A stretch of 64,000 nucleotides of DNA from Salvator merianae (GCA_003586115.2 QVOM02000034.1:145144517-145208516), one strand, 5' to 3'; positions 36,070-48,242 are shown, counted from the first letter of the stretch. Notes: a model not told the origin generated them from the letters alone. A program made the numbers and translations.

Positions 36070-36435
36070 TTTGGAATAGTATCTTTGACTGTCTCCAGAG
36101 GACAAGAGGCAACATGGAATATAAAGCAGATTCCTTGGTTGCCTCTTGTCATCTTCTGCCAGGTGTCTGCTTCAAATTCCAGCTTACCTGCCTGTCTGGT
36201 GACTTCCAGGAGCCAGACAGTCACTCCTTTTATTTTGTTGTTTTCCACATGCTTGTCAAACCCCTGGAAGTCCCCACTATGGTAATATTGTTTGCACCTT
36301 GCCAGATATGCAGGTAAGTGCACTGCTGCTGGATTTCCTGTGATAGCTTTGCAATGTGTCTTCTGTGCTTGTAGCAGCATTGCACTTGGAATATCACAGT
36401 ATGTCTGGCAATCCCACTGCAATGATGGTAGGATC
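36070..36435. repeat. Family Q-like repeat with inverted segments
   Basis: Contains TTGGTTGCCTCTTGTC and its near inverse GACAAGAGGCAAC (36100-36152), and GCAATCCCACTGCAATG near 36411, similar to CAATCC...TTGCAGG motifs of family Q. Two opposite 121- and 92-residue frames overlap here, as expected for an inverted structure rather than for genes. Assignment is tentative. Confidence 0.35.
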
Positions 36436-37019
36436 AGGGAGTTTTAATTCATATCTGGTGGTAGCCTTTGTGTTACTGCTAGAGTTGTTCTAGGTTTTCT
36501 TCGTTAGTTTCAAATGCAACCTCAACCTGGTTTCTGCTGAAGCTCCATTAGACTTCACTAACATTCATACCGGTGGAGGACTTGTGATAATTTTAGTGTG
36601 GTTAGGACTGGTGCATTTGAAATACTCTTTACCATATATGAATCCATCAAAGAAGGTCAGGTTTCCAAGGTCTGACACCTAGCAAGCCTCCTCCACTACA
36701 AAGGTGAGGGGGAAGAGAGGAACAGATTAACACTTAATGAAATGACCTGTAAAAAGGATCTACTTCTGCCAACTTTCCAAGCCTCCCTGCTTTATTTCCC
36801 AGCAGGCTTTGTAGGATTGCATTGGGTTGTGCCATGCCATCATCTCAAGAGTGTGTATGGCCCCTTTCCCTTGCAGCTGCAGAATCTGCTGGAAGAAGAA
36901 TCAGGGAGGTCAGGGAAGGGGATGGAAGCAGATGACTTTTATCTTTCCTTTTGGTTAGCATTTGCACTGCCTTTTCTCACTTTTCCGTCACTTTTCTAGT
37001 GGGCAAGGTTTGCAAAGTG
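36436..37019. other. No recognised gene
   Basis: No coding, RNA or mobile feature was recognised. Confidence 0.5.
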
Positions 37020-37162
37020 TCAGGATTTCCTTTTTAAAAGTTTTTATTGGACACAATAGCTTATATAACAAAAATGATGTATGGATGACATATAACAATA
37101 AATAACAATAACTATGCCTTTTCAATAAGAAATAAAAACATATATCAATATAATATGAATAT
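37020..37162 (-). mobile_element. Possible LINE 3' trailer (L1-like)
   Basis: On the minus strand an AT-rich trailer ends TGTCCAATAAAAACTTTTAA followed by AAA, that is a canonical AATAAA signal close to an A-rich end. This is the arrangement of an L1 3' end. No coding part is recognisable, so confidence is low. Confidence 0.35.
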
Positions 37163-37262
37163 ATATGTCTGGGATGGGTTAGTGAATCCTGCATTGAGCA
37201 GGGGGTTGGACTCGATGACCCTGGAGGTCCCTTCCAACTCTATGATTCTGTGATTCTATGAA
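37163..37262 (+). mobile_element. CR1 LINE 3' terminus
   Basis: CAGGGGGTTGGACTCGATGA, then CCTGGAGGTCCCTTCCAACT and CTATGATTCTGTGATTCTATG. This is the hallmark 3' end of amniote CR1 elements: a conserved hairpin region followed by short ATTCTATG repeats in place of a poly(A) tail. Only about 100 bp of the element is left. Confidence 0.92.
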
Positions 37263-37359
37263 ATCTCATTATACAAGGAGGAAATCAGGGACTAAATATT
37301 TTGTTTTGGGGGTTATTACATAATATAATGGGCCACTGCTAATTGTCTATGACCATTTC

Positions 37360-37490
37360 TGCATTCTGGATTACATTCTAGAATAGGAGTCTGCCATTCA
37401 CAAGCTGGTGCAGACTATGGCAGGCCCCGCTCATGACCTGCTACAGTCTGCACTAGCGTATAGATGTCAAATCCTTATTCTGGAAGGGCC
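37360..37490. repeat. Family P palindromic repeat
   Basis: Outer ends CATTTCTGCATTCTGGATT and TTATTCTGGAAGGGCC; inner inverted arms TGGTGCAGACTATGGCAGG and CCTGCTACAGTCTGCACTAG. Related to copies at 30.7 and 33.6 kb. Non-coding. Confidence 0.5.
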
Positions 37491-38867
37491 TATCTTTAGG
37501 TTCCAAAAGGCTAGAATATATTTTGAAGGCAAAAATGATGGTCTAAAGTTTGTACATGCTCTATGAACAAACCCCAAGTGGTTTTTGAAGGACTGGTGAA
37601 CTTGCTGTTTTGCATGTATATCTTTGTCCCATTAAATACTCACTGCATGCAGGGTGCCGTAGTTTATGCTACCATAATTTTTTATGAAGATTAACTGCTG
37701 ACTTCCATTTTTTTGCAACTACCAATTTGGCAACAACAGAACATGAATTTTAACAGGCTTTTATGATGATGATGATTTTATTTCTCAAACACTTGTTTTG
37801 ATGTTTGAAAAGTAAAGTGTTGCAGAAGGTCAGAGCAAAATGAATTGTTTCCGGGATTATTATTTTTTTTCTTATTTCTTTTATTATCAAAGTCCAGAAG
37901 GTTCTCTTCAGAGAACAGTGTCACCAAAGATGAATGAACATTCCCTGAATGTTGCAGCCACATCAAAATTGTGCAATTAAGTTTTGCAGAAAAGTTCTCA
38001 TGCACTCTTTTTGACATTAGAAAATTCCAGTAATTGATTGAGAGTGCATTGTCTAAACTGATATCACAAGCATGTTTAAGACCTTCACAAGCGGATTGTG
38101 TAAAGCAATAAAAGGTCTTGTACACTGCCCATTTTTTAATATTGTGTGTTGTCCATTCACACAAGGTTTCAAAAAAAAAAAAAAAAATGAGTCCCCTTTT
38201 TGTTTCCAATCTGATGGTGGATTTATTTTAAAAAAAGTTATGGATAGCATTTATAGGAAGCCATAACTTAGTAGATGTACAAAGAATTTGTATCATAGTA
38301 TCCTTGATGATGGGCATGTAGAAATCATGTAGATGGTAATATCCAGCAAAACCAAGTTGAGTCCAGTGATGGGACAACAGCAATGGAGGCAAAAGAGGAT
38401 GGTGTTGGAAAGAATGAAGAAGTTAAAGGTAAATATTTGCTCTTCCAGAACTGTCACATTTGTAAGGAACATTAAGTTATTGTGTTTTGGCTCTTTATTA
38501 AGTACAAGGGAATGCCCAATGGTCTAGTTGTGGAACATGTAAGGTCTAGTTGTGCAACAAGTTACTCTTTGGCCCATGGCTTGAGAAATTTGTTTTGATG
38601 AAGTATCAGACTTTGCAAATCTGGCCTTCTTTCTCTGTAATGAACCAGAATCTAAAACTGTGAAGTTTTCAAAGTTCAAATTTTGAAATTCTACAAAATA
38701 CAGCTGGATTTTCCTATCACTTTGAGTAGTCACCAAGTACAGATATTTTTTTTTTATTTTCCAGAACAGGATGTTAGTAATCTTATACTGAGAACTATAG
38801 TTGTGCTGATACATTGCAGTGCACTGCATTTTGCAATACTGCATTAGAGTAAGCATTCTCAGGTCCT
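37491..38867. other. AT-rich DNA with no recognised gene
   Basis: Contains an A-run (about 38169-38186) and T-rich tracts. Minus-strand frames up to 143 residues owe length to these tracts and show no domain. Confidence 0.5.
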
Positions 38868-39385
38868 TTCTGCATGGGTCTTTTATCTGGATTAATGCCC
38901 CGTGTAATTTGCATGTAGGCCTCCAGATCTACATGTTAATACTGATCTAGGAGGCCCTGCCCCATGCTAGTCCAGCTGTGTCTGCATGAGACAGAGCATG
39001 ATCCAGATTAAAGAGGCCTTAATCTGGATCACTGATAGATCTCTTTAATTGGGTCTACCAGGGGACCAGTGTGGTCCTGATCTGGAACACAGGAGGCATG
39101 CAGAAGGCATGCCTCCCATGCTCAGGACTACTGGGGGGGGGGCACCTTTCAGAGCAGTGCCATAGCACACTATTGAAAAACAACCCTTAAGGCCTCAAGG
39201 CTAGGGACTTTTATTCCTAGCCCTCAGAGGTGTGGCCACAAAACTCAGTTAGCTAATCCAGATCGGTGCCATCGGTACAGACGATGCTGATCACATCCAT
39301 GCCTCCTGTGATCCAGATCAGTGGGTCAGGCTATTCCAGACCCAGTGATCCCAACTTACCACAGGTGAGTGCAGAAATGACAATT
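38868..39385. repeat. Family X repeat copy
   Basis: Left end GGTCCTTTCTGCATGGGTC, then TTATCTGGATTAATGCCCCG and GCATGTAGGCCTCC; right end CCACAGGTGAGTGCAGAAATG. Motif order equals 29778-30195. A possible 8-bp flank pair CATTCTCA/AATTCTCC matches at only 6 of 8 positions, so it is weak evidence for hAT-like insertion. Confidence 0.6.
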
Positions 39386-40784
39386 CTCCTAGTCATTAGC
39401 TTTCCTTGTCATCCGTTTCATTTACAGTGCCATTTTGCAAGATATTATGGGATGGGTATTCAATTTTGTTAAAAAGAAACAAACTGTGGGTTGCAAAACT
39501 GTATTAAGGGGAAATTACTATGCATGAAAACTAAAATTAAGCTCCAAGGATTTTTTTAAAAATGTGTTTTTATGATTTCAGTCCATCTCCAGTTTTCCAA
39601 TGTACAAGTCTGTCTATTTTCCAAAGTATATGAAACTTAACAAAAATGACTGAAAACTTATACTGTACACAAACCTACTATGTTTTGGGAATCATGCTCT
39701 TAACATCACATAAAAATGATGAAAACAAATTGTTGTGAACAGTAAGCTGGCATCTCCCTTAGGGATAGTGGGTAGCCAAGTTGACAGGAGGCAGAGCTCT
39801 CAAATGTAAGTGTGCAGTTAATTACTCTAAAGCTCAGTCTATTTGCCAACCACAGATGGAAAAAACAGAGGGCACACCAGAAATAATTTGCACCTCAAGA
39901 GTACACCACAAGCCTCAACTTCTGCATTCAGGCATCATTGCATGGCTGAGGTACAGTACTTTGTTCTTGTCTGTGTTCACCACAAACACAATAAGCTATC
40001 ATTAGAATTTCCCACAGCACAGATTTGGCAATTCAATATTTTCATTTTTTTTATCATTAATGATTTTGAAAGCAGGTCCAGTAAGTCAACACTGTTCCCA
40101 AATTGATTTTCATAATAACCAAATGCTTGCACATTCCAGGTCCAGCTGGCTAGGACCATTCTCTGTGCATGCATTGTGGGCATCAGTGTGGAAACTGGTG
40201 AAGGCCCCCTCAGGAACCCAGTTGCCTTTTCACTGTTATGCAAATTAAGATATGTAATTGTCATTAAGACTGTTATAGAAACAACTCAAGCTCTCTGCCA
40301 GAGTCTATTCCTCATTTTATAGGGCCTTTTTCTGGGAATCAACACTTGCAAGTCTCTCATATTCTGTACTTCCTGTAGGATTTAGCTTGGAACCAGCGTG
40401 ACATCATGTTTCAACATCTTGTTTCAAGCTCTGTTCCAGTTAAGGGGTTTCTGGACATGTGTTCACTGCCTTGCAAACACTTGTAACAGCAGACTGGAGG
40501 ACCTTTCCCTATACATTTTTAGTGCCTGATTGAAGTCACATCACTTCTGTTTTCACTTAAAAAGGTGCTCCCCATGAAGTTGCAATGAACTTTCATTTAT
40601 CTTTTTATTACTTTAGATTTGTGACCTTGTGTGATCACCAGCATCTCCATAAAAGGAGGTTATAGAAAACCACTTTCTGTATCAGTCTGTGGAATCACCA
40701 GGAGTCAAGCCTAATTCAATGGTATCTAGCAGCAGCAGCACATTATCTTAAATTGTTTCCTTATGAAGGTAACCTAGGCTGTGT
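39386..40784. other. No recognised gene
   Basis: AT-rich sequence; overlapping 74-95 residue frames on both strands at 39781-40264 show no domain. Confidence 0.5.
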
Positions 40785-41190
40785 CCAGGCAGGTTAAAAC
40801 ACACAATCATGTCATGGCTATGTTGGGATTGCCACATGTATCTGTGGCAACCCCATCATAGCCTCCTGGATTTTTTCCAGAACAGCAATATAACCTACCT
40901 GTCTGGAAGCTTGACTCATGGGTTCCTTCCTGGAAAAGATGACTCCTCACATGTGCAGGGCTAAAACCAGCCACCCGCATGTGTGGAGACTGGTGTGCAT
41001 TCACTTCTGGGTATTTTGCACCATTGAAATACCCAGAAGTAGCTGCTTTGTCATCCTGCAAGCAAGCATGGAGACAGGTAAATGCCCACACTTGCCCCAT
41101 GATGTTTCTCCACTATCTGGAGGGGACAGTGAGAGAAAATAGCGAGATGCAAACAAGCTCTTGCATTTTCCTCTTGCCATCTGGAAGTAG
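40785..41190. repeat. Family Q repeat copy with perfect hairpin
   Basis: Left end AGGCTGTGTCCAGGCAGG and right end CCATCTGGAAGTAGCCTT are inverted relatives. Inside is a perfect 14-bp hairpin, 41002-41015 with 41026-41039, loop 10. An inverted pair around ATGTTGGGATTGCCAC and GTGGCAACCCCATCAT lies at the left. It is in the opposite orientation to 34075-34532. Non-coding. Confidence 0.55.
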
Positions 41191-42257
41191 CCTTAGGGAG
41201 GGATAGTTTATGATAATGTATTAATTGCCTTTTTTATAGCCTCTAAATAGATGTACAAATATATAAGCTTGTTTATTCTTAAATCTAAAAAAGCATGATT
41301 AAAATATGACCCTCCCAATAACTTAAAACATCTGGAGCAAAATATTTACCCTCTTGGAACAAATTAAAATGCAATGGCAAGAACGTTAAGCCTTATCAAT
41401 ATTTATCATGGGTTTGAATGCCAGCCTGGAGCCCTTGGTATTGTCAGGCCAGCAGTTGAGGATATTGTAGTTTGTCTGTCAGGTCTGAGTTTATTCAAAG
41501 TTGATATGAATGTCTGGAGTTAATAAAACATGCAAGAACAAAGCAATTTGCCATCTTTATAGCTATACTCGCCTCAAATCCTTTCCTTTGGAGGCCCGCT
41601 TGGTGATAGGAATGACTGTATCCAGATGTCACTTGCGTATTCCACTCTATTTAGACACTCCAGAATAAAGCACTCCTGGAAGTACTTTATTCTGGAATAT
41701 CCATGCTTTATTCCAGAATATTCAAATATTGATGAATAAGCAATGCCTAGATGCAGCAGAATGTTATGTCTCTTTTCCCAGCTTTATTCCCTTCTCCATT
41801 TCCCCATTCTTCACATGGCTTTGGAGTAAGTCGGCCAGTTGTAAAACTGTCACTTTCCATATCTATCTTATCTCAGAGCAGTGGAACAAGGGACCCAAGT
41901 AGGGCAAAATGGCGCTCACCAGAACAAGGACACACTGGTGTTCTTGGTGGGAATGCTGACCTTTTTTAAATATGAAGAAAATATTGGAAGTCAAAGTACA
42001 ATAATTTTTATGCCAAATTTTATTGATTTTTTTCCTTAATAAGCATAAAGGCAAAATAGGATAGATTAGCTAAAAAATTTAATGTTTTTGAAATTAGGAG
42101 AAGGTTATTTCAGATAGTTTGTCATTCCATGTTATAGTTTAAAATTAGCATTGCAATGGGTTTTCCTTTTTATTATTATTTATTTACGGTCAGTTAGACC
42201 AGTGCAAAATACATAGTTAAAACATCATTTTTTAAAAGTTAAAATTCATAGTTTGGG
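41191..42257. other. No gene; short palindrome near 41.65 kb
   Basis: Around 41660-41728 three CCAGAATA/TATTCTGGA motifs alternate in orientation and make a small hairpin cluster (for example AGTACTTTATTCTGGAATAT against ATTCCAGAATAAAGCACT). At 42178-42235 ATTATTTATTTACGGTC resembles a LINE/SINE tail. Otherwise nothing recognised. Confidence 0.4.
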
Positions 42258-42265
42258 GTTTAAGC

Positions 42266-42453
42266 CAGCATTTTTTAACTGGGGGCCATATCCTGGATAT
42301 CCCAGGATATTCCAAAGAGGGGCACAGGGGGCTTCCTTCTCCCTCCCACTTCCACACTCCACCACTGCATGCACTTGGTAGGACAGGGGGGCCACAGGAA
42401 GGAAACAAGTTCAAAAGGGGGGCATGGTCGGAAAAAAAGGTCGAGAAACGCTG
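42266..42453. mobile_element. hAT MITE with CAGC...GCTG ends (188 bp)
   Basis: Ends are CAGCATTTTTTAACTGG and GGTCGAGAAACGCTG, a decayed pair of the widespread hAT terminus CAGNGTTTCTCAACC. An exact 8-bp duplication GTTTAAGC flanks it (42258-42265 and 42454-42461). The interior is short, G-rich and non-coding, so it is a non-autonomous derivative. Confidence 0.9.
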
Positions 42454-42461
42454 GTTTAAGC

Positions 42462-43425
42462 TATGAAAATATATTTTTTTAAATTTTTAAATTCTTAATT
42501 AATTTTCCTTTAACTGTTATTTTTTCTTACCTGTATAATTAATCCTTTCAACTCCTTTAGCTTAAACATCTACATTTCCTGTTCTTTTTAGTTGTGCGTA
42601 TATGGTTTTTAAAAAATTATCTAATACGTTAATGATTAGCAAGTTTCATACGAATCAACTGTGGCAAAAGAATTGTACCCTGAAACACAAAATGATGTTT
42701 TTATTCAGCACTTCTCCCACACAGATAAACAAAATCTCTGTTAATCCAGTCTTCCTCCAGCTTTCCTCTGAAAGATAGATGAAGTATTTTGCCCAGAACT
42801 GACACCCAGCACAACATACCTCTGAACTTATTGTACCATTTAGAATGATTTATAGTATGCTTTGAACATTGTTGTTTCATATGGTGACGTCGCTGACATA
42901 TTGAGACAGAGCACTATCGCCTTCTAAATTGGGTTGTGATAATATATAAAACTTGTCTTGGTAGCTTCGTAGCAACAGAAATTGCTTTCTATATGAAAAA
43001 GTATATAAATTCCTTAACAACTCTGTTTTTTGGTTTTTTTTAAGGGATGCCAATCCTTAAATGATTTTGTAGGGCCTAATATAAAGCTATGCCTTTGATG
43101 AATTTGACAATATATATGATGATAGCTACAATATTTTAAAGAACAGCATGGTAGTCAACCTTACTGATTATACAAAACTCATGAACAAATAAACAAATGA
43201 ACTCGCTTAATGATAAAATTGTAGGGGCTTTCCTCATAACAGAGTATCTTACCCCAACCTGCTCCTCTCAACCTTACCTAGCAAAGCCATGAGTCAGGGG
43301 ATTATGGGATCTGTTATCAAATATAATTTGAGGGGCCTAGGACAAAAAAACCTGGTAGAAAATAACAGTTTTAGAACTAGTACTGTGATCAGTGCTGGCA
43401 TCAGTTGATTACCTTTGTTTACACT
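42462..43425. other. AT-rich DNA with no recognised gene
   Basis: Nothing recognised beyond T-rich tracts. Confidence 0.5.
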
Positions 43426-43508
43426 GGAGAGAAGGCTGTAGCTTAATGGTACAGCATCTGTTCTGCAGGAAGTAGATCCAGTATTCAACACCTGATATCT
43501 TTTCAGAA
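43426..43508 (+). mobile_element. tRNA-derived SINE head
   Basis: Reads GAAGGCTGTAGCTTAATGGT, then ACAGCATCTGTTCTGCAGG, AAGTAGATCCAGTATTCAAC and ACCTGATATC. This follows the pattern GGCTGTGGCTCAGTGGTAGAGCATCTG...AGGTCCCAGGTTCAATCC. The A-box region is good and the B-box degraded. Too diverged for a functional tRNA gene and continues into SINE-like sequence. Confidence 0.65.
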
Positions 43509-44248
43509 AAAAACCACAGTGGCATATTACTTCTGTATTACTGCCATTAAAACTGCAAGCATTTTCTATGATAGCACCAGGACACAAGTTTGACTTGAGA
43601 GAGTCATCTTTACTTTTACCCTCCTCGAAGTGGAATTTCAGTCAAGTCCCAACAATGAAGTAGAAATGAATGCCTGAGCATAATATAGTCCATAGATTTA
43701 TGTACTCAAACATTAGGGCTGCATATATACCTCAGTGGCATAGGGAATGCCAAGGTAGGAACACTTGCTCCTGCCCCCAGGGTATTCAGAACTGTCCACA
43801 TACCTGTGCCTCATCTTTGCTGTCTTCAGAGCTGACAATTGAGCTCTGCAGCTAAGCTGTCTTTTCCAAAGATGAAGGCCTCTCTTTGCACTGTAAAGGG
43901 CCAGAAGGGGACCTTTGCCAGCTCAGCACCTGTAGGTTACTGTTACCACCATTGTGTGTACACATCGTAGTGGAAATAGTGATTGCCCTCAGAGTCATTT
44001 TTCTCCATTCTGAGCACTTGCAGACCCTCTAGCACCCTTCTCAGAGTTCTCTATGACAGTGGGTGCCCAGGTGTTCGCCTGTTGTACTCCTGGGGCTTCT
44101 TAAATTCCCCTTATTTAGGAAATAAGAGAAAATTCTTCTAAATTAGGAAAAAAGAGAATGCAAAGAAAGAACCTCAAATACTTTTCTCAAACAAATGTAC
44201 AAAATGTCAAAATATATTTATGATTCCATTTTCCTGTAGTAGTATATG
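43509..44248. other. No recognised gene
   Basis: No coding, RNA or mobile feature was recognised. Confidence 0.5.
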
Positions 44249-44700
44249 GACCTTTCTGCACTAACCTTAGTTCAGGATTAAGATCCCTCATAGTCCTCTT
44301 CAGGGCCCATTGGTATGCACATTAGTGTGGATCTATGAGACTGTGCCCACCACTAGTATGCTCCTTCCTCAAGGGACAGAGCGTGATCCAGATCAAGGGG
44401 CTCTTGATCTGGACCACCTGTACACTTGTTTAAACAGGTCTACCAGCAGACCAGAGGACTCTGGTTGAGATCACAGAGGTGTGTAGAAGGCATGCCCCCA
44501 TTTTTGGAACCACTGGGGGACCAATTTCCACAGCACATAAAACTGCACTGCCACAGTGGGTGCCCACGTGCTCCACAGTTAGGAACATGTGTTCCTAGCC
44601 TTTTGGAGTACCCAGAGTGGGGCTTAGTTTGGACCAGTGCCATTGTGCAGGTGGTGCTGTTCCAGACCATGCCTTCCTGTGGTCCAAACCAGCAGACCAT
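44249..44700. repeat. Family X repeat copy
   Basis: Left end GGACCTTTCTGCACTAACC, then GTATGCACATTAGTGTGGAT, GGACAGAGCGTGATCCAGAT and CTCTTGATCTGGACCACC. It abuts a family Y element at 44700. The sequence after that element (TCACTGGTCTGGACC up to GAGTGCAGAAAGGGC near 45199) looks like the far end of this copy, so family Y appears nested in it. Confidence 0.5.
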
Positions 44701-45141
44701 GGGCCTTTTTGCACTTGAAGCTAGTGAGTAACAGGGGTGCTCACTAGTCAAGTGTCTCTGCACTTTGTGGAGGTACTGATGATCTGGAGCAGACTACAGC
44801 TGCTCCTGACTGCTACCTGCAAAATCATGCTCCACAGCTTTACTAGAAGCAGCTGGACTGCTCTCAGTACATTGTGTTCGCACTTGCTTCTGGGTGCAAA
44901 CACTCAGGTGTGTGGCATAGCTATGCTGGTCACCATGGCAACAGTCAGAATCTTCTTGGCCACTGTCATGGCACAGAACAGCAGCAGGACATCAGCATTT
45001 GTACTGCAAATGCTGGTATCCTGCTGGTGTTCTGTTCCAAGACCTCACAAACCTGTCCCAAGACAGTCTCCACATTGCAATGTCTTATTCCTCTGTGGAA
45101 TGCTCATGGGTGAACATTCCGTGGTGGAAAATGCAAAAAGT
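44700..45141. repeat. Family Y repeat copy
   Basis: Ends GGGCCTTTTTGCACTTG and AAATGCAAAAAGTCCC are inverted relatives. Internal landmarks CTGCTCCTGACTGCTACC, AGCAGCTGGACTGCTC and CAGCATTTGTACTGCAAATG match other copies. The long frames (up to 149 residues) are repeat artefacts. No clear flanking duplication. Confidence 0.55.
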
Positions 45142-45420
45142 CCCTTGGTTGATCCAAACTCACTGGTCTGGACCAAAGAAAATTGAGTGCAGAAAGGGCT
45201 ATATTTTAACAGACTGTAATGAAATAAAACTAATTTGTTTTTTGTCAATCTTGATTTATTGAATTACCTCAGTCCAAACTTCCTTTATCCAAACCTAATG
45301 AAACATTTAGTTTGCAGGTGAATTTTTCGTTATTGCGTGATACTATAAATCTATAAATGAAGCCAATGAATTGCTGCAGAACAGGACAACTGAACCTTGA
45401 CGGACCCAGCATGTGCTGTA

Positions 45421-45422
<2 letters not shown>
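45142..45422. other. Family X remnant and AT-rich DNA
   Basis: To about 45200 this is the probable right end of the family X copy begun at 44249; the remainder is unrecognised. Confidence 0.35.

Positions 45423-45489
<67 letters not shown>
45423..45489. repeat. (ATT)22 microsatellite
   Basis: About 67 bases of uninterrupted ATT, read as poly-Leu on one strand and poly-Asn or poly-Ile on the other. The frames crossing it are not genes. The purity suggests it is polymorphic. Confidence 0.97.
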
Positions 45490-45490
<1 letters not shown>

Positions 45491-45715
45491 TGTGGCTAAG
45501 AACACATATGAAAAAAGGCGAATATGAAGAAAACATGGTGACAAGCGCTACATATGGGAAGACAAAGTCTGTGGTCAAAGAAAAAAAAATACCTCTGAGG
45601 CTGTTTAGAGTTGATTTGCAAGTGGACTTGTTCACATGCCAATTAGCTCTTCTTTCCCTCCCATGACCATTTTATGCCAGAAAAGATAGATTAGAGATGG
45701 AAGGGAATACAAGGG
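45490..45715. other. No recognised gene
   Basis: Short spacer before the next hAT element, nothing recognised. Confidence 0.5.
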
Positions 45716-45723
45716 CCACATGC

Positions 45724-46791
45724 TAGGGATGTGCAGGAAAGGAATTTTCTCCATTTCGCAATGCATCGAAGCTTCGTTGCTTCGTTTTCACATGAAAACG
45801 GAAGTCGCGAAAATGGCGACTTTCGTTTTCGCAGCGAAAATTTTCGCGAAAAAACCGGAAGTGCAAAATCAATGAAATAAGTAGCGAAAAACAAACACCA
45901 CATATCCCCCTGCCCTGTCCCTTCTATATTTGACCGTCCACATTGCTAATTTAAGGAGTTGCTTCGTTAAAGGTAAAAATTGCACGGAGCTTACTTTTTA
46001 CCGGCGGCCGGTTTGTAGCAGGATTCAAAGCAATGAAGGCATGTTTGGGGTTCCTCACTGCAGATCGAAAGCAAGCGAAAGCAAGCGAAGGAATTTTTTT
46101 CGCTTTGATTTTTCGTCATTTTCGATGCCTTTTAGATGCTCATGTCTGTGCGCGCATACTTCTGTCCCTTTAACTTATCGGCATGACTCGTCGCTGTCTG
46201 CCGTCCGTGCCAATTGTTTGGGGCACAGAAATTATTACCTCGCCTACGAGGGGGGCAGGCTTAGTCAGCGACGCGCGAAGCAATTGCCTTCAGCTCAGCG
46301 CGTAATTTAGAAGACTGGCGGCAGCCGCAGGATGAAATAACTCCCTCCCTACTTCCGAGCAGCAGCAAAATGATGTCTTGTCTTGCCCTCCGTTTCAAAA
46401 AGCAGAACTATATACTACCATCAAAGACGTTTTATTAACTCCTAGCCATCTGAGTTTCTCATCCTCATGTGGTGCGATCGCTGCGAGGCAGGCGAAGAGT
46501 TAAAAAAATACCGTCTTTCCTAATGTGATACATTACAATTTCCACCTCTAGAGGCAGAGACTTGATGCTACGAAGCTACCGAGCTTCGTTGCATCGCAGT
46601 TTTCTCAGCGAAAAGAGATGAAAATAGCCGTTCGCGGTGAGTGGCGAAGGTCACGAAAATTGACGAAAATGGCCGCGACTTTCGCTATTCGCTTTCGCAA
46701 TAGAGAGGGCACTTTGCATTTGATGCGAATGTCACGAAGCAACAAAATTCGTACGAAATTCCGTTGCTTCGAAATTTCATGCACATCCCTA
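45724..46791 (+). mobile_element. Foldback hAT element, F1c (1068 bp)
   Basis: Starts TAGGGATGTGCAGGAAAGG and ends TTTCATGCACATCCCTA. Flanks are CCACATGC (45716-45723) and TCACATGC (46792-46799), an 8-bp duplication with one mismatch. Subterminal zones are full of TTCGC/GCGAA hairpins and CpG. The non-repetitive middle (about 45880-46560) matches 57512-58782 closely in reverse complement, so they are siblings; the plus strand is set arbitrarily from this copy. It carries a single copy of the segment that is repeated five times in the sibling. No transposase. Confidence 0.9.
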
Positions 46792-46799
46792 TCACATGC

Positions 46800-47529
46800 T
46801 ACTCTTTTGCAAGTGCGAATGATGACAAACTCTTAAGTATCACCTGTGAACCAAAAGCATTCATGCATACCATTTCAATCTATTTAATTTAATAAATATA
46901 ATAAATATTGTTTTCCCCGTTCTATATGTGCCTCTTTATATGTGCCTCTTTAATTTGTGGACACTTATTGCTAATGGTGGCAAATACCTGAGAACTTATT
47001 TACAAGACACTATAAATATGGACCGTAACTACTGAAAAAAAGTTGAAAGTACAAACAAGCCAGTTACCGTTTCGCTTAGGGATTGTAGAAAACATTTATG
47101 TGTTACAAGCAACTATGTGTAGATAAGCAAGCAAAATTCTACCCAAGGGTACAGTCAAACTTCCACCCTGCAGCATGCCAGGGTTCAAAGGCCTATGGTA
47201 AAAGGAACATAGTAGTCATACTGTGTCACAAGCTATTTCCTCAATAGCTGTATGAACCACACATAGTTGTTTGCATAAACTGTTTGAATGAGCTTTGTAC
47301 AACTTTTTTGTAATGTTGTTGCCCATTTCTGGGACAAAGACTGCTTTTACACTTCAGAAGTACAAATATAACTGGATTTTGTCTCTCATGTACATTCAGC
47401 AAAATCTTCCAAGGAGCATGATCTGTATCAACTATATCCAACTGGAACTGTTTGCACACATGATCTTAAACCATTTATTAAGGAAATCAAAATCAAAATC
47501 AAAATATTGACTACACAATTTCTGTCACT
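46800..47529. other. AT-rich DNA with no recognised gene
   Basis: Nothing recognised except a short AAAATC tandem run near 47487-47503. Confidence 0.5.
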
Positions 47530-48242
47530 ATTTTGTGTCTTAGGCTTTTTCTGTACTTGGTCAGTAGATCAGACCAAACAGCTTCTTAGTTTGTATTGGA
47601 CTAGTGCTATCCTGGCCCAGAACTGTCCCAAGGGATCCCTATCTGGGTTTACTGGTTGATCTGATTAAAGGAGTGTTTGTCTGTTTTCCACCATAGAACA
47701 GGATAACTATTCTGCTCTAAGGTGGAATTGACTCCACAATGTGGACACTGTCTGCACTATGAGATCATCAAACAATAGAAGCAGGTGCAAATGCTGACGT
47801 CCTGCTCCTGCTTCTCAACAGGACAGTGCCCAGGAAGCATCTGGCTGCTGCCATGGCAATCTGCAATGCTGTGGATTATGCAGATACACTCACGTGTTCA
47901 TACAGGTGCAGCCCACTGCACCACATGACTGTGTGTTTGTACCCGGAAGTAGGTGTGAACACACATTACAGGGAGCAGTCTAACTGCTTTCGGTCAAGTT
48001 GTGGAGCACAATTTAGTCAAATGGCACTTTAATGCACTGCTGAAAAAAGCACTATTCATTAGCACCAAAGCCTGAGAATAAGGGTCTGTTTGCACTTGAC
48101 AGCCTAGAATGGTATTGCTGCCCACAGCTAATAGCATGCAGGAGTGGCTGTGGTCACTTCCAGATGCTGCAGTCATGGGGCCATATGAACGTACTTACCC
48201 AGTGTCTGATTGCTCACTATACATAAAGTGCAAACAGGCCCC
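47530..48242. repeat. Family Y repeats, probably two overlapping copies
   Basis: GGCTTTTTCTGTACTTGG at the left, a hairpin around CCACCATAGAACAGG and CTGCTCTAAGGTGG (47681-47727), then CATGGCAATCTGCAATG, GTCAAGTTGTGGAGCAC, GACAGCCTAGAATGG, and the right end AAAGTGCAAACAGGCCCC. The sequence seems to be more than one fused or nested copy. Non-coding. Confidence 0.5.

Noticed and set aside
35750..38250. Frames of 65-143 residues at 35750-36422 and 37778-38250 as possible host exons.
   Set aside because: They overlap inverted repeats or A/T tracts, show no domain, and have no supporting splice or start context that I could recognise.
43426..43508. A tRNA gene.
   Set aside because: The A-box region is tRNA-like, but the B-box is degraded, the cloverleaf does not close and the sequence continues into SINE-like DNA; the same applies to 14696-14766.
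45269..45666. Open frames of about 90 residues with runs of Leu, Ile or Asn.
   Set aside because: They are translations of the (ATT)n microsatellite on both strands.
45930..46310. A 126-residue frame in the F1c element whose start (MTVHIANLRSCFVK...) also appears in the sibling element at 58330-58566.
   Set aside because: The shared frame follows from the high nucleotide similarity of the two copies. Most differences between them change the amino acid (I/V, G/S, M/T, G/W, S/L, C/R) and the frame breaks early in the sibling, so there is no sign of selection on a protein.
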